Source of the DNA: Sinotaia quadrata
Lineage: Eukaryota > Mollusca > Gastropoda > Architaenioglossa > Viviparidae
Length of the DNA stretch: 64,000 bases
NCBI GenBank assembly: GCA_028829895.1
Contig: CM054181.1
Span: 115,849,860 to 115,913,859, forward strand
Direction: 5' to 3'
Shown: positions 26,601 through 38,600 of the stretch, in pieces
Position numbering within the stretch: position 1 is the first letter of the stretch
How the letters are laid out: each line of letters begins with the position of its first letter
Program-made: the position numbers and the translations under genes
Notes under the pieces: generated by a model
Databases searched by the model: none
Seen by the model: the letters and a program-made list of their open reading frames with translations, nothing else
What the model was told of the DNA's origin: nothing

Positions 26601-29600
26601 CTCTCGTTTAACCTAAACAGACTGGTTGCTCAAATCATCATTCGACTAAATTAAAAATGCATCTTTGTAGTCTAGATCACAGATTTACGAAACTGATAAT
26701 TTGCGTACATTAGCTAGATTGGAAATCGTTAAAAACTCTCTTAGATTCATATGCATTCATTACGTCATTCGTTTAGCTCAGACAGCCCCCATCCAATCCC
26801 ATTTGGTCTATATGCATACAATTTACTACAAAAGAGGTTCTTAACAAAATGAAATAGATTTAATAAGTTTAACAATTAACAGCAACGATCAATCACGAGC
26901 ACGACGTCTTAAATTTCTATTCAGAGACTCTCTCTCTTTCTACCGTCCTTGTTAAAAGTTTAACGAGAATTGTCTTGCCAAATAGTCACTTGATTCCGGA
27001 CCACAGTAGATATACTTAACTACACTTTTGGTCGCACGTGGGGTTCAACTGGTTAGAACTGGTCCACATCACTTTGGCTCATCGTCAGTACTGCATAGCA
27101 TAACAGTCAATGTCCACTCAATTACTGCATCGCTAATGTACTTGCGACGAATCGTTAACCGTAGTTAACACAGGTACTTCTGCATAGTTCACGTATGGGT
27201 CATGAAGACACCCGAGTCGGTGTACGACTCAAGAAGTACGAAGGTAGAGAGGAGTAACATAAGAACCCGGCTGAAACAAAGGATTTTGGGCTCTGTAACT
27301 ATTTGCGTGTATATTCGCAAAACCCAAGCACATGTTTCTTTGTTTAAGGTTCTGAATTTAGAATCTTTGACTATCGTGTCGTTTACAATTCAAATATGGT
27401 TATATTTAAATATACATTGTGGTTCACGTGTGTGTTACACATAACGTTACACGAACGTATGAATTCTCAAATATTTACAGCATTAAAAATTGGAATTCAC
27501 ACAAAGGATTAATTCAAAATGAAGCATGAATGCTTTACAATGTTACACGAAAAATTATATGCAAGAACAATTTGAATTACAAAGAAGAATTCACCACGTG
27601 CACAGACATTCTGGCGGCACTAGGGAATTTAAGATTATATAAATTAAAGATAAGAAAAAGTTACAATAATTTATATACAATAACTTTTAGATTTGTCCCT
27701 TTACATCGAAACACGTGCTTTGGCTAAAATAGCGCTAAGCTGCACAAAATACATACGTCAATTCAATTACAAAATACAATCAACAAATGCAATAGATACT
27801 GTAAGAAGTAGACGTGTTATTGTTACCTCTTAAAAGTAGACTTTACTGCTCTAGCGCGGGTTCATCTTCTCTCTTACGACTCTGGTATGGCGGCGGGACG
27901 GAGCTAATGTTAAGGCTGCCTTGTATGTCTGCCGGTCTGGGAGTGAGTGAGTGTTTTGGCGCCTTATGATCGTATTTTATGAAACTGCATTGAACGCATC
28001 ACGTGACCGCTCACGTGGTATGTTTGATCTCGAAGGTGCTGGACACTGGCCTAAAGTTATGCAACAATCCGACCTTGCTAGAAAGCTTCTCTCGATACTG
28101 ATGTATCACGGGTGAATTTCAACAAAGGTCCGTTCAAAATTTTAAGTTTTGAAACGCGCAATTGGGTCACGAGGTCATGACACAGAATTTGTCACACATC
28201 GTCACACCCCCTTGCTTTTGAGGCGTTTATCTTACCAAAAGATAAATGCCTCCTACAAATTATGTGTTATAAAATGTAGAAGTGCAAAATGAAGAAAAAT
28301 TTACAATTAAAAAAATTTCAACATAGCTAGAAATAATGTAACGTGACGGATAAATCAACTCTCGATTAACGGCACACTCATACAATATTTCTCTCCTCAG
28401 AAATCAAGAAAAATGATTTAAGAAAAATCAAAATAAAAATGATTTAAGAAGAACATTCAGTCTAATTTAATAGACATCCATCCAATGGAATAACATGTTC
28501 TGAAATTCTCACTATCTGTCCCAATAATCAATAGTTCACACACAACCTAGTTTGATCTAACCAGATTATTCAGAATAGAAATCCAACATCAACCAATTCC
28601 ACTGAATACGTATCCAACAATAGTGTGATCAAAAAAATTGACTTCCGATGAACAACACTATCAATATGCAGGTTATGAAAAGTTCCAGATATTGATTTCC
28701 TGTATCAACCAAATATCAGAGTTTATGAATTACCAACTCACTGAACCATCTATCAGTCTACCTGTCATATTCAGAGTTACAACACTAACACAATTCAATC
28801 AGTGTTATAGCTAGTCCCAAGTTTTTATGAAATGTCCAACATATTTACAGTAACAACCACCAACTACCGTACAACAAGAAAATAATGAAAATTCAAAAGA
28901 AGTGTCAAATCATCATTTCTACTGTTGCACTACCCTGCCTAGCGCAATCTTCGTAGTTCTGTCCCAACCCCAATACACGTCGTCGCCCATGTGTGTCAAC
29001 ATGTCTATGGCATGACAACTGCATTCTTTCTTTCTTACTCTGTTCGTCAGAATGTCACTGTGAGGTGCAATATATTGCATGTCAAGTTTAGACTTTTCAT
29101 TTCTCGTCCGGTAAGTACGTCCTTGAAGTGTTTTATCTCTTTCAAAACTCCACAAAATACTTGTCAAGTTTAAAATGTTTCTGGTAGTGTCAGTTTCTGC
29201 ATGACTGTTCTCTACCCTGTCTAACAGTTTCAAACTTCTCGATACGTTTCGTATCATGTCAGTGTCACTGTGGCGTTGACTATGCGAAGTCAGAATTTCT
29301 AATCTATCGCTTCTAGCCTTGTCACTGAACTCACGCAAATGGAAATTTGCTCTCTTGGTGTTTCGTGCATTTGTAGTTACGTCATTGTGTACACATTGAA
29401 CGTCTCTAGTTCGCATGCACTCAACGTCTTTTGTCGGAATGGCGTCAGATCTACTATGGGTCCATTTCACATCTAGTCTAGGGTCATAGGTTCGCAAATG
29501 TGCTCTGTCGTGGCTACCAGTCTCTCTGAAGTACCTGAATTGCAACACTAGCTTCTCCCCTAAATCTGGAGGTTCCGTTCTCCTGATCTTATCATAGACT

Positions 29601-32600
29601 GAAGTGAAATACCTCATCCCACTAGTTGTTTTCTGTTTTAACCCATTCACAACTAGGTGTTCGACTGTTATGTCTGTCAATTTGTCTCTCTCCTTGACAA
29701 CATAAGTCTGTGTCTCTTTTGTGACTCTAGAATTGTCTAACTCTCCACTCGAGTATTCTCTAGTCACTGTGTGGTCAGACTCACTCGCTAGCAAGTCAGA
29801 TTCCCGTGGTTGTATGAACAAGGGTTCTGTCTTAAACTCCCCAAGAGTTACTGATAATCTCCCTTGGACCATACCGTTTATTGAACTAACATAATCTGTC
29901 TCCACTGACTCAGTTAATTCAATATGTCTCCCCATCAGGTCGTCAGAATCTATGATGGAAATTCTGTCAGTTTCAGTCACCAACTGGCAGTGAATGTTAC
30001 CTGTCTCTATTACACTGAATAACATCACTATGTCTACTCTCTGTGTGTTGTAGGCTACACTCCCACTGTTTCCTCTATCATGAATTTCTGCATCTGATGT
30101 CAGTAACAGCCCTGATGTCCCACCTACTCTGGTTATCAGTCCGTCACTCCGGTTTTCATTATCTATCAATCTAGTTCTGTCACTCATTTGTACTGTGTCT
30201 TTGATCAACCAAGGACTACACTCCGTACTTATCGTCAGTGAATCAAGGAACATATCAGTTAATGAAACCCCCTCCTCCTTACTTCCACTTGTCTCAGTTT
30301 TTGGTACGTACTCATGACATTCCTTTATCTCAACAGGTGAGTCAATAAAGGTAGTCCATGTACCGTGGCTTCTGTCTACGTCACTAATTCCGTTAAGCGA
30401 TTTATCTGCAGACAGTTCTGCCATGTCTCTGACAACTGCGTGCATACACATCAGTACACATGCATTGTTATCGTCGACCGTCCCTGTACAGTTTTCGACC
30501 ATATCTTCTTCCATGTCACGTTTGGAAAAGAACTCTGTCTCAGCTCTGACAACTGTCATGTCATCTGAAGTAAATGAACTTATCATAGGCACATTGTCTC
30601 TGTCTGTAATGCTACCTATACTGTCATCTGGATCAAATACTTCTGTTTCCCTGGCTGTCAATGTGTTAGCACTCGAAACCTCGCATAACGCAATAATCTT
30701 GTGTTCCAAAATTACGTCATGACTCACGTCAATCATCGGAGATCGAGATCTACCGATGTCAGTCTCAGTCTTCGTAGCGAGCACATTCTCATGACTCTCT
30801 CTTAAACTAACAGTTCGGTCAGTAGACTCAGTCGATGCGTCACTGCCTTTCAACAATACACAACTGATAGAACCCGTTTCTATCTTCTCATGCATACTTG
30901 TCCTGTCAGAAAAATCAGTCACTGTGTTGCTAGAAGTTTCATCACACCTTAACGGTACACAACCGATAGAATCTGTCTCTATCTTATCATGCGCATTCAG
31001 TCCGTCAAACAAGGTGTCACACGTACACGGCGGTGTATGTGTTTGTCCAAATTCTACACGTGTTATTAAGTCCTTAACAACAGTGTCTTTTCTTGTCTCT
31101 GTTTCAAGATCAAGCTTTGGTGCGCTAACTGTTTCTGTAAACTGGTTAGCAAGTTGAACTGTAATGGTTTCGTCAAAACATTTGTTTTTGTTTTCAATCA
31201 AACTGTCTACTTTGTCTGCTGTGTTCGGTAGCGCGACTAATTTCTGTGTGTCAGTCTCCACGCTCGCGGTGTTTGACCTCGGCAAGTCAAAGTTCACGGC
31301 CTGACCTTCCTGTCGTAATTTGTCAACAGTACCTTCCCCAGCAATTTTAGACTCTGTTTCGATTTCTGTCCACAACCATTCTAATTCTAGACTTCCTTTC
31401 CTTTCCATAAGCTTTTGCCTCTCTTTCTTCAACTTTCTAATTTCGAACGTTAGGTCTCGTATTTCAGCCTCCCCTTCCCCTTTGAATCGGAAATCTTTAT
31501 CACACAACTGTTTTGCTCGTGAGCTTATTGAAGATCTAATTTCTTCCCTGTGTTCTATTTCCTTTTCATTGAGTTCTAGTAGGACGAAAATACGTAGCTG
31601 TTCACCTCTATATTCTAGTGATATGCCTATCCCGTGTTCGCGTTTTAGAATCTCCATGAGCTGTAAGCTCCCCATCCGTTCATCGACCCTTAGATCTATT
31701 AAAGTCGTAAGGTGATCATCTTCTATCTCTATCCATTCCATCTCTCGTTCATGTTTCTCTCTCAGATGTTCAACAAACTGTTCGAGATCCATCTTATTTA
31801 TTTAGCGCGCCTGGCTACAATAAATATCTCTCGTGATTGTGTATCTAACCGTAGGCGATAAACTCCGCTTTATCCCACAATAACTTTTAGGCTACGACCT
31901 TACAAAAATTATTGAATTTATTCAGAACACCTTCCGAAATAAATTACGCGTTGGTTACACGTTCACCTGCTTGGTTACAAATCTGTTGTCTCCAAGGCTT
32001 TCGTAATGTCACGGCTCCAACCATACAACATTACACATTATACTTAGCACCCTAAATATAATAGTCCGAAGTCTGTTACTACCGGTAACTCTCCTAGCTG
32101 GCGGTATAACACGTCGACTTCTTACAATGAAGTATCCAGTAACACAATACTAAATAAATCATCAATAGCTAACATGACATATTTAACTACGCTTAAATAT
32201 ATCAACATTAACTAACATGCACGCTACTCTGCAAAAGAATACATGCACATGTCACAACAAAAGCAAGATAAATATTTCAACAATCCTGAATCAATAGAAT
32301 ATTGGCAATTCTCAGTTCGTTCGTTCGTTTCTAGGTTTATGATACGCCCTATGTATAAAAAATGTTACAATTTAATACATATCAATCCACGGACGAGATT
32401 CCCCCACTTGTTACGTTTCCAGTATTTATTTAAAGACCCTGCTTAGGAAATTATAGAACTTTAATTTACTATTTAAATTAATTCCCTCTCGTTTAACCTA
32501 AACAGACTGGTTGCTCAAATCATCATTCGACTAAATTAAAAATGCATCTTTGTAGTCTAGATCACAGATTTACGAAACTGATAATTTGCGTACATTAGCT

Positions 32601-35600
32601 AGATTGGAAATCGTTAAAAACTCTCTTAGATTCATATGCATTCATTACGTCATTCGTTTAGCTCAGACAGCCCCCATCCAATCCCATTTGGTCTATATGC
32701 ATACAATTTACTACAAAAGAGGTTCTTAACAAAATGAAATAGATTTAATAAGTTTAACAATTAACAGCAACGATCAATCACGAGCACGACGTCTTAAATT
32801 TCTATTCAGAGACTCTCTCTCTTTCTACCGTCCTTGTTAAAAGTTTAACGAGAATTGTCTTGCCAAATAGTCACTTGATTCCGGACCACAGTAGATATAC
32901 TTAACTACACTTTTGGTCGCACGTGGGGTTCAACTGGTTAGAACTGGTCCACATCACTTTGGCTCATCGTCAGTACTGCATAGCATAACAGTCAATGTCC
33001 ACTCAATTACTGCATCGCTAATGTACTTGCGACGAATCGTTAACCGTAGTTAACACAGGTACTTCTGCATAGTTCACGTATGGGTCATGAAGACACCCGA
33101 GTCGGTGTACGACTCAAGAAGTACGAAGGTAGAGAGGAGTAACATAAGAACCCGGCTGAAACAAAGGATTTTGGGCTCTGTAACTATTTGCGTGTATATT
33201 CGCAAAACCCAAGCACATGTTTCTTTGTTTAAGGTTCTGAATTTAGAATCTTTGACTATCGTGTCGTTTACAATTCAAATATGGTTATATTTAAATATAC
33301 ATTGTGGTTCACGTGTGTGTTACACATAACGTTACACGAACGTATGAATTCTCAAATATTTACAGCATTAAAAATTGGAATTCACACAAAGGATTAATTC
33401 AAAATGAAGCATGAATGCTTTACAATGTTACACGAAAAATTATATGCAAGAACAATTTGAATTACAAAGAAGAATTCACCACGTGCACAGACATTCTGGC
33501 GGCACTAGGGAATTTAAGATTATATAAATTAAAGATAAGAAAAAGTTACAATAATTTATATACAATAACTTTTAGATTTGTCCCTTTACATCGAAACACG
33601 TGCTTTGGCTAAAATAGCGCTAAGCTGCACAAAATACATACGTCAATTCAATTACAAAATACAATCAACAAATGCAATAGATACTGTAAGAAGTAGACGT
33701 GTTATTGTTACCTCTTAAAAGTAGATTTTACTGCTCTAGCGCGGGTTCATCTTCTCTCTTACGACTCTGGTATGGCGGCGGGACGGAGCTAATGTTAAGG
33801 CTGCCTTGTATGTCTGCCGGTCTGGGAGTGAGTGAGTGTTTTGGCGCCTTATGATCGTATTTTATGAAACTGCATTGAACGCATCACGTGACCGCTCACG
33901 TGGTATGTTTGATCTCGAAGGTGCTGGACACTGGCCTAAAGTTATGCAACAATCCGACCTTGCTAGAAAGCTTCTCTCGATACTGATGTATCACGGGTGA
34001 ATTTCAACAAAGGTCCGTTCAAAATTTTAAGTTTTGAAACGCGCAATTGGGTCACGAGGTCATGACACAGAATTTGTCACACATCGTCACACTATACTAG
34101 TGCCATGTGTCAATGTCACCATTACATCATATTAAATGAACTAAAATACTTGGTGTATATTGAATATATTAAATAGAATGCAATTATCTACATTAAGTTG
34201 AATGCTTAAGAGTGCAAATCAACTTTACCATCATCAGAATATATAATAGTTTTACACTCAAGAGTTGGAATGTGTTACAGGCATGTTAATTCTTGCCACT
34301 CTCACATGAAATCTTCTATATAATGCCATCTCTTTCTTTCCACAAGGACAATTTTAAATATATCCGATGAGGCCGCAGTAGTAAAATTTATTTTGCAAAT
34401 TATATATTTAAAATATTGTTATAAACAGGTTCATACAAACTTTAAGCAACAAACTATATTAACTTATAATGAATTTTCATTGAACTTTTAAAGCTATTTT
34501 ATGAATTATCAAGCAAAACTGTGAGTTACAAGACAATATAAAATTAGTTTCATCTAAGACACTTGTTTAATTTTCCTAATAAATTATAATTGTAAATATG
34601 GATAGGAATTGTACAATTATTTTAAATTCTATTTGAAAATTCTTAAGTTAGGGTGGCAAATGTATATTTGCAAAAGTCACTTGGCAGCATTACTGGTCAT
34701 TTTTATTTTATTTTTTCTGTTCATATCAATCCATGCCTACATCTTCTCAAATCAAACTGTACATTATGTGTCAATAATCAAATGGCAGACTACAGACTAT
34801 ATTTACTGCCTGCATGCAAAGATGCCTTTACACAAGTCATAAAACCCATTAGTTTTTGTTCTGAAATGAACTGATACAGTGACAAAATGATTTATTTTTA
34901 ATGTTATTAACATCTGGAAAAAGGTACAAGTTCTGGAAATTTAGGGAAAAAATGTCTGACTTGAGACTGTCCAGAAAAAATTGAAATTCAACAAAGAAAT
35001 AAGAAAACTTTTTATTATTTATTTATTTTTTTAATTTGAAATAAATTTAAAAAAATAAAAATAACACTTTTAAAATTCCTTAGTAAGTCTATAATAGGTA
35101 TTAAATTAAATTTTTAAAATCCATTTATAATTACAGTCGCTTTTAATTTTTTAATACATCGTCCCATTCAATTATTGTTTAGCGTCAAAACAACCTGACA
35201 TAGAGCTGCCAAGCAGCATTTTTTCGCCTAATGGCAAAAGGGTTAAAATGCAAAACTTTCAGTGTAGTGAGTTACTTCCCTTCATCCTAAAGCTATATAC
35301 ATAACATCCTCTACTCCCCGCCTTTAAAAAAAAGAAAGAAAATCAAAGTAATTTTTAATTACAATTTTTACAAAATGCAATAATAAAAATACATGAGCAA
35401 TTATAACTGAAAATGTTATTTATCTAGAAATTCAAAACTTTTCACAAATCTTGTCCTCAAATCAATTTTCATGAATGTTCAAAGCATGAAATGATCATCT
35501 CAAATTTCACCTCTTTATGAATATTTTGGGTTTGTATGAACAATAAAGCAAGAGATTTGTCTTGGAAAAGACATTATTAATTAAAAAAACTGAATGACAG

Positions 35601-38600
35601 TCATAATGAAATTTCAAAAAGTCTTAGTGCAGTCATGAGTGTTATCTGTAAAGTTATAGTTTCAATGTGCAAGGCAATCTATGCGCTAGCTGGGATGAAT
35701 TAAACATTTTCCTTTTTATAAATACAAACAAGTCATTTAAAAAACTTTCTGATCCAAATTCAACCACTCCCCTTTATTTAGAAAATTCTCCAATGCTTTA
35801 TGTACACTTGGAGGCAGATTCCCATGGCACTGAATAACAACTTGACTAATAAAGAACTACTCTGTTCATGTCAATTTAAGAGAGAGTATTTATTAATGTT
35901 ACTGCACTTATTTTTATGTTCACCATATGCAGCTACTACTGCTAAATTGGACGGTTGTGACAACAAATTGTGAAAGAGCACTCACTGTGCACTAGAATGG
36001 AAAACAAATGTAATGAGGAAAAAAAAATGCTAGGAAGAACTACTAAAATGGCATGTAGACAAAAAATCTTAATTTAAATCTGCTATACTTTTGTTCTATA
36101 TTAATACTAAGCTGCCTCAGAAACACTAATAAAAGTGTGCAGAAATTATGTGACACAGACCTAAAGTGACAAAATACTGTGTGATTCAATGTATGCTGGG
36201 AATATCTTCTGTAACTTGACTGACACCAGCAGCGACTTTCTGTCTAGTGTCATGCAAATAGTGCACTAAAAGAAAATAAGTTCTTTTCTTTACAAAATAT
36301 ACATTACTTTTCTAAAATATATGTGTGCAAAACTCACCATACGTGGGTCACAACTGAGTGCTCCAACCACAACACTACCATAATTTTTATGTACAGGTTT
36401 CCAGCCAGCACTCTTTTCATACTCTTCTGGAGAACTGTACCGAATAACATGATTATCCACAACCTGATTACAGAAATGAAATATACATTAACCCTTACAA
36501 TATCAGGTACCAAAAATATATACATTTTATGGACAACATTTTAGTTAATTTTAAAGTGCATTTATTATGATTATTTGCCAATTATATTTTTTTATTTATT
36601 TGTTTGACAAATCTAATAAAGAAAATCATAACAGTAGGTAGTCCCAACAGTGCCATTTTACAGGGGATAAATATCTCAAAACGTATCATTGCTACAATCA
36701 TAATTTTTTATACACAACCTGATTTTATCAAAACACACATTTTGAGCATAAAGATGTTTTACAATATCAAGTAGAAAAAAAATGAGTGAGACTATGAGAC
36801 TACCTACTTTTAATAGGATGAACAATTCTTTTTCTAACCTACCAGCAATCCTTAAAGATACAAACAGTAAAGATAAACAAAATTCTGTTTAGCACACTAA
36901 ATCAAAAAAAAGAAAATGGTTAAAAATTTCTAAGTTTTGGGTTCTTTTTTCCAGATGTCATCAATTTATTTTTTTTAATTTGCTTTTAAACTATTAGTCC
37001 TATAAGAACATACTACAACCTCAAAAGAAAGTGTTTTATATGTGCTACCACTAATAAAAGCTAATTTTTCAAGCCTTTTAACTCATTTTACATGGTATAT
37101 ATGTGAGAGAAGAATGTTTTAAAGTCAAAAGAAAAACATGATTGAAATTGTTGAACCTGAAGCAACGTAGTGGAAATTTTCATTCCATCTTTTGTCCACT
37201 GTGGCAACACTCCAAGCTTGATAGCAAGCACCCCACATCGACGGGTGCTACAAGGAATATATCAAAAGTGTTCAGCAATGAAGAGTGAGTAAATCTGATT
37301 TTAAATAGACTAAGAAGCATATACTAAAAATATAATAGTAAAGAATGTTCTTGCTTCAACAAATGCATATTAACTAAGTGGCATTGAGTCGCATTATAAA
37401 TTTAATTTTTACTTTACATTTGTAAATTATTAAACTGCTTTAATAAATATAAATTTGTCACACCAATTTTACATTTTAAAAATTAAATTCTGCCATTCAA
37501 GATTATAACTCCCAATGACAACACTATTCTTATGCAGAGATATGGTCTGGAACATGCAAAGTGGAAAGAGCCAATCTTTTTAAGACAGCATAAAAATATT
37601 TTTGAACAGTGCTATAATTAAATTAAAATATAATCCCTAAATGAACTGCAAGCCATATATTAATAATCTGTAGAACTAGGGCTGTCAATTTTTTTTTTTA
37701 AATGCTGCCCAGGTAACCAACCATCCAAATTTTGAACAGGTACCCATTTGAAAATTAGCATATTTTCCATTGCAACTTGCGATCTCTACACAAAGCTACT
37801 TAACCATTAAGCATGCGTTCTATTTCACACAGTAGCCAAAGGTATACAACTAGTGATTTACTATTAGTTATGATCTTGATATGTACAATGCAAACTTTTA
37901 TTTTTAATATTATCAGTCATTACATAAACTAAACTAAAATTAAATAAAATGTCAACAACAATAACGTATTTAAAAATAGGGCATCAAGTTCAATCGCCCT
38001 TCGCCGATAGAATTTCATCGTACAGATTGCATTTCACTGTGTCACTATCCAATCGCTTAGCGTGACAGCACACAGACGATGTTTATTTACTCCCCGTATT
38101 AAAAATATTACGTTATTATTTCATTCATTGACAAGTTTGTTTACTGAGGTCTTATTAACATCAGTAACATGCTACACTTGTTAATGAGCACAACAACCAC
38201 AAGCGAAAAGAAAAAGCACGAGTTATGGTGATTGGTGATCTATGTCGTAAATAATTAGATCTAGGTATAACGGTTGTTCAGGGCATAAGCCAAACCCATA
38301 GCCGACACGATTTAGCAGGCTGCCATCTACGGGCGGGTTGCAAGTATGACCAGAGGGGGAGCGTGCTAAATCGTATATAGACATAACGGCCACATTACCA
38401 CGGGTACCCGTTCTCAATTTTACTACCCGGGTATTAGCAAGACAATGGGTGCCCAGGCAACCATTGGCACCACTAGTAGACACTTTTGTGTCTTCACAAT
38501 CTAAACAGAAGAATAGACATGATTTATAAATGTTGATTTGAATTAAAGATTATATAAAGTACAATAATCCCTAATGAAGAAAAAAAATGAAAGGGAAGTA

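Larger units (their letters stand above)
26524..34091 (-). mobile_element. LTR retrotransposon with a single ORF, apparently non-autonomous
   Basis: Two 1683-bp direct repeats (offset 5885) begin TG and end CA on either strand and bound a 4202-bp internal region. The 5-bp sequence CTATA flanks both ends (26519-26523 and 34092-34096), a target-site duplication typical of integrase insertion. Read on the minus strand, the order is 5' LTR, candidate primer-binding site, a 957-codon ORF, purine-rich tract, 3' LTR. No coding segment for protease, reverse transcriptase, RNase H or integrase could be found, so it probably uses enzymes of another element. I found only one LTR difference (C at 27841, T at 33726), so the insertion looks recent. 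It lies in MRPL3 intron 4, in the same orientation as the gene. Confidence 0.93.

Noticed and set aside
27036..27062. GGGGTTCAACTGGTTAGAAC in the LTR as a tRNA B box
   Set aside because: It departs from the B-box consensus and no A box, anticodon arm or acceptor stem could be paired around it.
27202..27727. Two short plus-strand frames repeated at 33087-33612
   Set aside because: They lie inside the LTRs on the strand opposite to the element and appear twice only because the LTRs are duplicated.
30365..31715. Open frames on the plus strand opposite the 957-aa ORF
   Set aside because: They are antisense shadows of a long real frame, Ser-rich because of its codon use, with no motif of their own.
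38223..38483. 86-residue frame on the minus strand in MRPL3 intron 2
   Set aside because: It lies in a GC-rich patch that looks like a decayed DNA transposon; there is no motif and it is out of line with the MRPL3 exons.
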